A DNA stretch of 50,795 bases from Chloroflexota bacterium. GTDB lineage: Bacteria > Chloroflexota > Dehalococcoidia > Lucifugimonadales > UBA3495. The notes beneath the pieces are model-generated. The model had not been told where the DNA came from. It was given only the letters and a program-made list of their open reading frames with translations, and made no database searches. The DNA lies in NCBI GenBank assembly GCA_009840175.1, contig VXOI01000230.1:1-50795 (forward strand), read 5' to 3'. Shown here one piece after another: positions 33,843 through 42,912 of this stretch. A program made the position numbers and the translations under genes. How positions within the stretch are numbered: the stretch's first letter is position 1; every line of letters starts with the position of its first letter.

Positions 33843-34673
33843 ATGAGCACCAAAATTCCTGCCGCCGCTAATGGAGCGAAGTTCAGGCGCGGCCTGGACC
33901 GTGAGGCGGTAAACCTTGCCCTGAAGGGCGATTGGGACCGCGCGGCCCAAGTCAACCGCGCCATACTGGAACTATTTTCCGACGATGTCGAGGCGATGAA
34001 CCGGCTGGCCAAAGCCCTGATTGAATTGGGCAGTTATGAAGAGGCCGGCTCCGTTCTGGACCATTTGGGCGAAGTTGCGCCATACAACAACATCGCCCGC
34101 AAGAATCGCGCCCGCCTGGAGCAGATGCGCGCCCAGGTCAAGACTAATGACCGGGCCGTCGCCACCTCCCTCCATGCTCGCAGGGCAGCGGGAGCTCCGC
34201 AGTTGTTCATCGGAGAGAGCGGCAAGTCGGCCACGACCGTTTTGCGACAGACGCCGCGACGCCTCTCTCTGGCGCTGATCTCGCCCGGCGATCCGGTTTC
34301 GTTGCGGCTGGAGCACCATGCCCTGAACGCATACGCTGACGATGGCAAGTATCTGGGCCAAGTGGACCCGCGCCTGGGGCACCGCTTGAGCCGTCTCATC
34401 GAAGGCGGCAACACCTACGAAGCCGCCGTCATCGGGGTAAATGACGAAGGCATCAGCATCATCATCCATGAGACCCACCGCGACCGCAGCCTCCAGCACG
34501 TCGCGTCCTTTCCCACACGGGCGGCTACTGCTTCCGAACGTCGAGCCGACCGGGATGATGATCCTGCTGGCCGCATGACCGCCAGCGAAGAAGGCGCCGA
34601 TGCCGACGAGGAAGAAGAGGAAGGCATAATAGACGAAGAGGAGTTACAGGCCGCCTGGAGCGAGAACGAATAA
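33843..34673 (+). CDS. TPR-like protein with a HIRAN-like middle and acidic tail
   Basis: A 276-residue protein. The N-terminal helices (residues ~15-95, with LALKGDWDRAAQVNRAILELF and LAKALIELGSYEEAGSVLDHLGEVAP) read as two to three TPR units. A variable linker follows. The block from about residue 140 to 215 contains ALNAYADDGKYLGQVDP, then RLSRLIEGGNTYEAAVIG. This is reminiscent of HIRAN or KOW-like beta domains, with G-x-x-x-G-x-V followed by a helix, but the match is by eye only. The tail is Asp/Glu-rich. I cannot assign a function. Confidence 0.65.
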   Translation: MSTKIPAAANGAKFRRGLDREAVNLALKGDWDRAAQVNRAILELFSDDVEAMNRLAKALIELGSYEEAGSVLDHLGEVAPYNNIARKNRARLEQMRAQVKTNDRAVATSLHARRAAGAPQLFIGESGKSATTVLRQTPRRLSLALISPGDPVSLRLEHHALNAYADDGKYLGQVDPRLGHRLSRLIEGGNTYEAAVIGVNDEGISIIIHETHRDRSLQHVASFPTRAATASERRADRDDDPAGRMTASEEGADADEEEEEGIIDEEELQAAWSENE

Positions 34674-34798
34674 ACGCGAATCCAGCAGCCTAATCAGTAA
34701 GCGGGGCCTTTCGTATTCCCCCCAAACCGGATCATGAGGGCAATGCGAGAGGCTTTCTCTTTGGGAGAGGAGGTTGAAGAAGGCCGAGGGCGAGTCCG

Positions 34799-35710
34799 CT
34801 AAACCATAAACACGGGAGCGTCGTCCCGGTTGATCCGCGTTTCCTCTGCCATTCCTTGCCGCAGGTACTTGGGCAGGGCAAACATTCCCCGGTGAGTTTC
34901 GGCATCGTAGTGCCGCAACTCCTTGTTGATACGCCGGGCAATGGCCGCCTCCAGTTCATCACCCTGCGTCTGTAGCAACGGGCCGTCGGAAGCAATGGTG
35001 AAGCCCCACAGCGTCTGGAAGGCCGGTATGTGCACCTGCGCCGCCGCTGTATGGGTAAATACATGGCTCAGGGTGTGGTAGATGCAGGTAAAGCATTCCT
35101 GGTGGGTGGAAAGTCCCGCCGGCCCCGACTGGGTTACCAGCACCCCGCCCGGATTCATCCGCGCTTTGGCGATGCGGTAGAATTCGTCGGTGTACAGCAG
35201 ATAGGCAGTGCCTTCTTCCAAGGGATCCACCAGGTCCAGGATGACAACGTCGAAACCATCCCCCGGCGACTCCAGAAAGGCGCGAGCTTCCTGGTGCAGC
35301 AGGGTGAGGCGCGGGTCGTCGAAGCTGCCTTGATGATGGTTCGGCAGATGCGTCCGGCAAAGCTCCACCACTTCGCGGTCCAGGTCAATCATCGTTACGC
35401 TTTCCACGGAGCGATGAGCCAGCGCCTCGCGCAGCGTACCGCCCTCGCCCCCTCCGCCGATGAACACCGACTTGGGGTCGGGGTGGCACATCATCGCTGG
35501 ATGCACCAGCGATTCGTGGTAGATAAACTCGTCCGACTCGGTGGACTGCGTTTTCCCATCCAGCACCAGGCTACGCCCGAAGACGCTGGAGTCCAGGACT
35601 TCCACCTTCTGATAGGCGGTGGACCCGGAAAAGAGCACTGACCGCAGCCGCAACATCACGGCCCAGTCCGGGGTAACGCTTTCGGCGAACCAGTTGCCAG
35701 TAAGTTCCAT
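34799..35710 (-). CDS. speE: spermidine synthase (polyamine aminopropyltransferase)
   Basis: A 303-residue Rossmann-fold aminopropyltransferase using decarboxylated SAM. GGGEGGTLREALAH binds the cofactor, D-L-D-R-E-V-V (MIDLDREVVELC) holds the ribose, and the catalytic Asp lies in VVILDLVDPLEEGTAY. An N-terminal beta-hairpin domain (KVEVLDSSVFGRSLVLDGKTQ) completes the fold. It follows speD in the same direction, so the two form the standard pair supplying spermidine; a REP-like repeat lies between them. Confidence 0.94.
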   Translation of the reverse strand: MELTGNWFAESVTPDWAVMLRLRSVLFSGSTAYQKVEVLDSSVFGRSLVLDGKTQSTESDEFIYHESLVHPAMMCHPDPKSVFIGGGGEGGTLREALAHRSVESVTMIDLDREVVELCRTHLPNHHQGSFDDPRLTLLHQEARAFLESPGDGFDVVILDLVDPLEEGTAYLLYTDEFYRIAKARMNPGGVLVTQSGPAGLSTHQECFTCIYHTLSHVFTHTAAAQVHIPAFQTLWGFTIASDGPLLQTQGDELEAAIARRINKELRHYDAETHRGMFALPKYLRQGMAEETRINRDDAPVFMV

Positions 35711-35716
35711 CTATAA

Positions 35717-35758
35717 CTCCTTCCCCCTCGAGGGGGAAGGTTGGGATGGGGGCGAAAA
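35717..35758. repeat. REP-like palindromic repeat, copy 8 (inverted)
   Basis: A perfect 22-bp palindrome (arm CCTTCCCCCTC, 35719-35740) is followed by GTTGGGATGGGGGCGAAAA, the complement of the copy 7 lead-in. It lies between speD and speE inside the presumed transcript. Confidence 0.78.
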
Positions 35759-35760
35759 GC

Positions 35761-36126
35761 TCAGGTGCTGACCGGTTGAGCGATCAATCCCCGTTCAATC
35801 TCTTTGATTTCCGCGTCCCGCGACTCCAACTGCTCCGCCAGCCGTTGCGCAGCCTCTCTCGGCAGGAAAGATGAGCCGCAGGAGAAGATGTCGGCGGCGG
35901 CATAGGCATATTCCGGCCACGTATGTATCGATATGTGAGACTCGGCGATGGCCAGGATGCCGGTGACGCCCTGGGGGCTGAAGTGATGAAAGGACTCTCC
36001 GACGACTGTGGCGCCTACGTCACGCGCGGCCGTCAGCATCGCCTGACGTATGTAATTGAGGTCGTTGAGCAGGGTGGGGTTGCAGTCCCTGAGTTCCAGC
36101 AAAACATGACAACCTAGAACCGTCAA
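35761..36126 (-). CDS. speD: S-adenosylmethionine decarboxylase proenzyme
   Basis: A 121-residue class 1B SpeD. It cleaves itself to make a pyruvoyl group: the site is E-S in IAESHISIHTWPE, so Ser becomes the pyruvoyl residue. The active-site Cys is in ADIFSCG. It provides decarboxylated SAM for the adjacent speE. The start is TTG, eight to nine bases after GGGAGGA. A promoter is visible upstream. Confidence 0.95.
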   Translation of the reverse strand: MTVLGCHVLLELRDCNPTLLNDLNYIRQAMLTAARDVGATVVGESFHHFSPQGVTGILAIAESHISIHTWPEYAYAAADIFSCGSSFLPREAAQRLAEQLESRDAEIKEIERGLIAQPVST

Positions 36127-36200
36127 TCCACAAGTCCTCCCTTATATGGCATGAATCAATGTCGCTCCTGGTGTGGTCTAGTATTGGGCGACAGTTTGTA

Positions 36201-36229
36201 ATTCTATATTGGAGACCCCCGGTAATCAA
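36201..36229 (-). promoter_or_regulatory. candidate speD-speE promoter
   Basis: TTGATT (36229-36224) and TAGAAT (36206-36201) are separated by 17 bases, with a leader of about 65-70 bases before the speD start. Confidence 0.5.
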
Positions 36230-36275
36230 TACCCGATACAGGCTATTTTATGTTTACTGACCTGAAAGATTGTTT

Positions 36276-36303
36276 GCCGGAACGGAATTTAACCCGTCCC
36301 GGC
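36276..36303 (-). terminator. hairpin after the aldolase-MfnB fusion gene
   Basis: GCCGGAACGG and CCGTCCCGGC pair with one mismatch around an AATTTAAC loop, about 35 bases beyond the fusion gene's stop codon. No strong U-run follows, so termination is plausible but not certain. Confidence 0.45.
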
Positions 36304-36336
36304 GTATAAACAGGTCATTTACGAAGTCGGCCGGCG

Positions 36337-38439
36337 TTACGGCTGAATCAGTACCCGCACAGCCCCGTCCGGGTCCTTGCGCTGGGTCAGCAGCCGGTGT
36401 CCTGCCTGCTCCGTCCACAGGGTTACATCGTAGATGTTCAGGGCGTCGGCCAGGATGGCCTCCACGAAGGACTCATTATCCTGCTCCATCTGGTGCGCCA
36501 GGGCGGCGATGACCCCGGCACAGCTCTTGCCACGCCCGTCTATGACCACCCAACCGTTGGACGACGTAACAGGGACGGTATCGGCGTGGACGCTGATTTC
36601 GCCGGTCTTGCGCAGGTCGAGCTGCCGCTTGAACTCGGCCACTGCCTCCCAGGCCACGGCCCGGCCCCGGTCGCCGGAGGAGCAGACCGCGCCCCGCACG
36701 CCCACGATGTCTGGGTTGATGCGGGCCAGTTCGTCCAGGTCGCTGATTTTCAGATGCCCCGACAGCGCGGTGCTCAGGCCCGCCTCCTTGCCCTCCAGCA
36801 CAATCCGGCGCAGCACCGGCTCGGGCATGAAGTCGAACAGGTTGCGCCCGTCCTTGGTCAGCGTGTCTATCAGGAAGCCGTCGCACTCTCCGTCCTTGGC
36901 GAGCTGCACCATCAGGTGCGGGTCCAGCCCGCCCTCGTACAGCTCGTTGTCGGCGAACAGCGAGCCGACCAGCTTGGTGTTGAAACCGTCCAGAGCCCGG
37001 CGCGATTCCTGCAAGACTTCCGCCGCGGTGTCGTAATCGGCTACGCGGAACCCCACCTTGACCGATGTGGCGTCCATCATGCCCGCGGCGTACACCGCCA
37101 TCGCCACCGTGCCGGCCTGGTTGGGCACCACGCCCAGCGTAACGCTGACATGCTTCTCCACCGGAATGATGCCTCGAACCTGCCTCACAGTGGAGGGATG
37201 CCCGGAGCCTACCAGCGCCTCTTGCAGGTTCTTGACGTCCACCACGTCGGCGCCGCCCTGCTCGGCCTCAAGCGCCTCCTCCACGTTCTGCACGCTGACC
37301 ATCAGCAGCATTCCAGCCGCGAAGTTGTCGTTGCCGGTGAGCCATGCGGCGCGGTGCTGCGGGTCCGTCGGCCTGGCGTAAACCGGCTGCGGAGTGTAGG
37401 CCGGCCTTGGAGACTCGCTGCGCTCGGCAATGACCTCGGGCGCGCGGGTTTCGGCCACGCGGGGCTTCAACGGCTCCAGTTCCTCGCGCAACTGCATCTT
37501 CTCGCTGGGCGTCAGCTCCAGGATGGGCAGACGAGGCTTGCCGGCGGCCATGCCCATCAGCTCGCCCCAGTACTTCACCAGCGATATGGGCAGCGCCCCG
37601 TTGTACTTGTCCACCGTTCGCGTCCACCAGGCATCTGACAGCTCGTTGAGACGGCGAAGGTGCTGGTCGTAGAAAGCCTCGTCAAAGTCTCCCTTGCAGG
37701 CCCGTTCGATCCAGCGCACATAGTTGTTGGCGCCGGGGATGTCGAAGCGCCAGTCGGAGGTGTTGGCGAACATCACCTGCTGGTTGATGCCCAGCTCCTG
37801 CCCCTTGAAGTAAATCCACTCGTCGGGAGTGCTGATGACGGACTCCCGCCCCAGCGTAAGGTGCGCCTCAATGGAAATCTGCTGGTTGAAGCTGGCTTCC
37901 TTGACGCCCACCACGTTGGGCAACTGGCACAGCCGGGCCAGCCCGTTGACGCTCATGGTGATGCCGAACTGCGGCGAGTTGTAGAACATTATCGCCAGGT
38001 TGGAATGCTCGGCCAGCAGCCGGACGTACTCCACCACCTGGTCCTCTGTCTTGGTCACCATGTATGGCGGCGCGACGATGAGCAGGTCGTATCCCCTCCC
38101 CTCGGCGTGGGCGGCCAGCGACAGCATCTCCGGCGCCGAGGTGTGGGTGACGTGCGCTCCGATGGGCCAGGCCCCGTTTCCTGACGAAGACTGAGCTTCC
38201 TCGGCCACGGCGTCCATCACGTCCAGCCGTTCCTCGTGGGTCAGACTCCAGAACTCGCCCATGCCCCAGGTGCAGCCGGCCCCCACGGTGCCCAGGCTGC
38301 GGATGTGGCGGATGTTGCGCTTCATCCCCTCCCGGTCAAAGCGGTTATCCGGGGTAAAGGGCGTAATCAGCGTAGTCCACTGCCCCTTCAGTGTCTCCCA
38401 GGCCCACTCCTGGGCCTCATGCTTGCGGTAAGTTGCCAT
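36337..38439 (-). CDS. fusion of DapA-family aldolase, MfnB-type (5-formylfuran-3-yl)methyl phosphate synthase and TusA-like domain
   Basis: A 700-residue protein with three parts. Residues ~15-325 are a DHDPS/NAL-type Schiff-base aldolase with Y153 (MFYNSP) and K180 (VVGVKEAS). Residues ~377-612 match MfnB, which condenses two glyceraldehyde-3-phosphates into a furan phosphate, the first step to methanofuran-like cofactors. All four residues known from the Methanocaldococcus enzyme line up: K403 (VDVKN), K461 (VKVG), D525 and K529 (DTLTKDG). Residues ~628-700 resemble TusA with its single Cys, C640 (DGRGKSCAGV). A Pro-rich linker (~326-372) joins the first two. This arrangement is not one I know; the product is inferred to be furan-derived. 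Confidence 0.82.
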   Translation of the reverse strand: MATYRKHEAQEWAWETLKGQWTTLITPFTPDNRFDREGMKRNIRHIRSLGTVGAGCTWGMGEFWSLTHEERLDVMDAVAEEAQSSSGNGAWPIGAHVTHTSAPEMLSLAAHAEGRGYDLLIVAPPYMVTKTEDQVVEYVRLLAEHSNLAIMFYNSPQFGITMSVNGLARLCQLPNVVGVKEASFNQQISIEAHLTLGRESVISTPDEWIYFKGQELGINQQVMFANTSDWRFDIPGANNYVRWIERACKGDFDEAFYDQHLRRLNELSDAWWTRTVDKYNGALPISLVKYWGELMGMAAGKPRLPILELTPSEKMQLREELEPLKPRVAETRAPEVIAERSESPRPAYTPQPVYARPTDPQHRAAWLTGNDNFAAGMLLMVSVQNVEEALEAEQGGADVVDVKNLQEALVGSGHPSTVRQVRGIIPVEKHVSVTLGVVPNQAGTVAMAVYAAGMMDATSVKVGFRVADYDTAAEVLQESRRALDGFNTKLVGSLFADNELYEGGLDPHLMVQLAKDGECDGFLIDTLTKDGRNLFDFMPEPVLRRIVLEGKEAGLSTALSGHLKISDLDELARINPDIVGVRGAVCSSGDRGRAVAWEAVAEFKRQLDLRKTGEISVHADTVPVTSSNGWVVIDGRGKSCAGVIAALAHQMEQDNESFVEAILADALNIYDVTLWTEQAGHRLLTQRKDPDGAVRVLIQP

Positions 38440-38523
38440 AAGCTGAACTCCTTCCGCCGACGATAGCTGCCGGCAGGTATGATTATTTTAGCGGGTAAGT
38501 AGTTTGTCTGAGCCGCTTTGTGG

Positions 38524-39171
38524 CTATTCTGCAATCTGCGACGTATTGGGCTGGCCGGGGGCCTGCATGGAGTCCGCCAGTTCAGGCGAGAGCAAGGCAA
38601 AGGCACGGTTCAGTGCCCAGCGCGCATCCGGCAGCCTTTCCTCGATGTCATAGGGCTCTGGATCAGTGGCCTGGAATCCTTCGCCGTGAGAGGCAACTAT
38701 AAAGCCGGAAAAGAGGCGTTTGCCATCCGGTCCGTCGCTCATCCGCCGGACGAAGGTTCTTAGGTCTTGCTTGTTGGTCACTGTATAGCCATGGGATATG
38801 GCCGCTCCCAGGAAGGCTTGTTCCACGCTGCGCCAAATCAGCTTGCCGGATTCCCAAGCATCCCGTTTTTCCAAGGCCAGCAGGGCACGGTCAAAATAGC
38901 GGCGAGAATGAATGACGTGCCGCCGGACTTTCCCAGCGGTTTCACCTTCCGGCACGGTCGAGGGGAGATTGAAATCTACCGCCCTCCCGCTGTCGGCATC
39001 CAATTTCAACGTCAAGTTGCAGCTCTTGAGGGCGCCCACATCGAAAACTACCCGCCAGAAATCCTCCTCTCGTTTGGCTGATACCGGAAGGCGATAGCGG
39101 TAATGGCTGGACAGGAACTCGTCCGCAACAGTGACCGCGTCTTCCGCTGTCGTTATCATTACCATATTCAT
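38524..39171 (-). CDS. two-domain protein: small beta domain fused to a PaREP1/HEPN-like helical domain
   Basis: A 215-residue protein. The first ~75 residues (TAEDAVTVADEFLSSHYRY, then FWRVVFDVGAL and a D-x-x-S-G strand) match the separate 87-residue protein encoded two genes upstream. The remaining part (RRHVIHSRRYFDRALLALEKRD, LIWRSVEQAFLGAA) matches the separate 142-residue protein. The helical half resembles PaREP1/HEPN-like domains by pattern. It overlaps the upstream gene by one base, so all three are read as one operon. Function unknown. Confidence 0.65.
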   Translation of the reverse strand: MNMVMITTAEDAVTVADEFLSSHYRYRLPVSAKREEDFWRVVFDVGALKSCNLTLKLDADSGRAVDFNLPSTVPEGETAGKVRRHVIHSRRYFDRALLALEKRDAWESGKLIWRSVEQAFLGAAISHGYTVTNKQDLRTFVRRMSDGPDGKRLFSGFIVASHGEGFQATDPEPYDIEERLPDARWALNRAFALLSPELADSMQAPGQPNTSQIAE

Positions 39172-39599
39172 TAGCCCTCGACCTGGGAATCTTCCATTGC
39201 CGCCGGCGGAAGCAGACTGAAGGCGCGGTTAGTCAGACGTTGTACCGCCGGAATTATATCCGCTACATCTTCGGTTGCATGAGTGATGTCGTAGAAATTG
39301 TCGTGAAGTTTCTCGACCTCTTCGAAATCTCTGCGCAAGGAAGAGTCTCCCATAGATTGGCTCATTCCAAGGACAAAGTTTTTCAAGTCCCTGTGAGTCC
39401 TGACATTGCGTCGACGCAACTCTGCCACAGCATGGAACGCCTGCGCCATGCTCCCCCATAGCAACTCACCGGCTTTCCCTGCTTCTCCGTCTTGCAAAGC
39501 GATAATGGCATTGCCAAGGTACTGGCGGGAATGAGCAATATGCCGCCGAACCGCATCAAGCTGGGAGGTGTAGCCGATATCATCCCCTCCGGTGGTCAA
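39171..39599 (-). CDS. PaREP1/HEPN-like helical protein
   Basis: A 142-residue, mostly helical protein. VRRHIAHSRQYLGNAIIAL and LLWGSMAQAFHAVAELRRRNVRTHRDL align by eye with the second half of the neighbouring 215-residue protein. The pattern (two long helices, W-x-S-x-x-Q-A-F) recalls PaREP1/HEPN-like proteins, some of which act as RNases in defence or toxin systems. A clear HEPN R-x4-6-H motif is not certain, so activity is uncertain. It overlaps both neighbours by one to four bases. Confidence 0.65.
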   Translation of the reverse strand: MTTGGDDIGYTSQLDAVRRHIAHSRQYLGNAIIALQDGEAGKAGELLWGSMAQAFHAVAELRRRNVRTHRDLKNFVLGMSQSMGDSSLRRDFEEVEKLHDNFYDITHATEDVADIIPAVQRLTNRAFSLLPPAAMEDSQVEG

Positions 39600-39859
39600 T
39601 TGTCTGAATCTCCTGCCTCCATACCCTCGGTTGTTTCTGGGTAGTCCAAGCCGACAAATTCCAGTATTTTACCGCTGGCGCAGTCAACCTTCATCTTAAT
39701 TTTCCGGGTGGCGACAGCTCCAACATCGAACAGCACCGTCCAGCTATCTCCGTTGTTCCGGGCTGTTAATGGGTGTTTCCAAGTGTAATAGCGAGACAAA
39801 AAGTCATCCGCCATCATGATAGCGTCTTCGGCCGTTTCTACTATCGGCATCGTCTTCAT
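39596..39859 (-). CDS. small protein matching the N-terminal domain of the fused paralogue
   Basis: An 87-residue protein with TAEDAIMMADDFLSRYYTWK, WTVLFDVGAVATRKIKMKVD and a D-x-A-S-G-K-I turn, the same domain that begins the 215-residue protein two genes downstream. Its stop overlaps the next start as ATGA. With the helical gene behind it, the pair repeats the fused protein in split form. It may bind or control the helical partner; this is inference from linkage only. Confidence 0.65.
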   Translation of the reverse strand: MKTMPIVETAEDAIMMADDFLSRYYTWKHPLTARNNGDSWTVLFDVGAVATRKIKMKVDCASGKILEFVGLDYPETTEGMEAGDSDN

Positions 39860-39926
39860 TCCATTTTGTCCGGGGCAGGAGCAGGTTTCAGGTCCGCCCC
39901 TGCCCTAGGGTAATGACCTCCGTTAG

Positions 39927-41897
<1,971 letters not shown>

Positions 41898-41929
41898 CGC
41901 TACCCTCCTGGTCTAGTCGTTGACCTGAT

Positions 41930-42625
41930 TTAACCGTTGGCGAGTTGCCAACTTTGCACTATGTCATCGAGTCCTGTCCTATAAGGTTCCGTTCCACCAG
42001 TATAAACGCTGGGGAAACGGTCCAATAAGCGGGTCAACTCCAGCATGGCTGGGCTAATCCAACCGATGGTTTCGAGGATTAAGGCGTGCCGAGGCTGCAA
42101 GTCTTGCCAGTGCCAAATGGGTTCGTGATGGAAGACACGGTTGCGGAGGCGGCGGATGTTGTCAAGGCGGGCATAGGTATTTCGGCGCGTTCGTTGCTTC
42201 TTTGGCCAATAGGGGAATACTGGTTCCAGCAGTTTTGGCCAAAGGACCTGCTCGTACCTGCTTCTAAACAGGCTCTGCCAGAATCCGAGGGTGAGATTAG
42301 CTACCAGATCGTTGACACCGACCATCCGTCGGCTTTGTCTCATCTGGTTGGCTAACTTGTTCAGCGGTTCCAGTTCATTAAGATGCAGGTGTCTTTTGAA
42401 CCAATCGTCAACGCCAAATTCCTGAACAGCCGCATCGTGAATGCTGTTGCGAAGGGAGATTTCGAGGCAATTCAGAGCCGGGTATAAGCTCTCGCATAAC
42501 GCGATATTCCAGAGGTAGGTTCCATAGGCTTCAGATTGGTTATTCGGATTGTTGTTGATATAAGGGGTAAACCTGTTCCTGGAAATAGCGGTAGTGAGGA
42601 TGGAAAAGAAATCTGCTTTAGCCAT
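41930..42625 (-). CDS. Abi-like (AbiD/AbiF family) HEPN protein, probable phage defence
   Basis: A 231-residue Abi_2-type protein. The N-terminal pattern ISRNRFTPYI...SEAYGTYLWNIALCESLYPALNCLEISLRNSI is the family hallmark. The putative HEPN RNase motif R-x4-H is R161-NRVF-H166, followed by H167. Such proteins stop growth after phage infection, probably by cutting RNA. Base composition is visibly AT-richer than its neighbours acs and the MFS gene, suggesting transfer. A TATAAT (42660-42655) lies about 30 bases upstream, without a clear -35. Confidence 0.8.
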   Translation of the reverse strand: MAKADFFSILTTAISRNRFTPYINNNPNNQSEAYGTYLWNIALCESLYPALNCLEISLRNSIHDAAVQEFGVDDWFKRHLHLNELEPLNKLANQMRQSRRMVGVNDLVANLTLGFWQSLFRSRYEQVLWPKLLEPVFPYWPKKQRTRRNTYARLDNIRRLRNRVFHHEPIWHWQDLQPRHALILETIGWISPAMLELTRLLDRFPSVYTGGTEPYRTGLDDIVQSWQLANG

Positions 42626-42912
42626 TTGACGAGGCTGATCCTGTGTGTTAAGTTATTATATGTAGGCCCCGGGGTGTCCTCTCCCGTGCTTTCTGCAGGA
42701 AGACGGTGACGATCCCGGGGTATGGTTTTTCAACCCTTCGTTGATACTCGCCGCCGTCGGCCTGCACATTCTACCATCCCTAGCCCCGGCGCATCGCCCG
42801 TGTTTCCATCCTTTCCTGCCCCTCAACCCTTGCCCGATAGCGTAGAATCCCGTCACTATGGATTCGCGCAGTCGTTCAGCAGCAACCCCCAACCGCCCTG
42901 CGAGCTACCCGC
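42626..42912. other. intergenic region between the Abi-like gene and the MFS gene
   Basis: This 287-base divergent space has two GC-rich CCCGGGGT blocks (near 42668 and 42714), possibly the feet of a hairpin, then a T-rich stretch. Short frames on either strand show no family features. It must hold the promoters of both flanking genes. Confidence 0.4.

Noticed and set aside
42656-42892. A 78-codon minus-strand frame between the Abi-like and MFS genes
   Set aside because: It is Arg/Gly-rich with no pattern and overlaps the region needed for both promoters.
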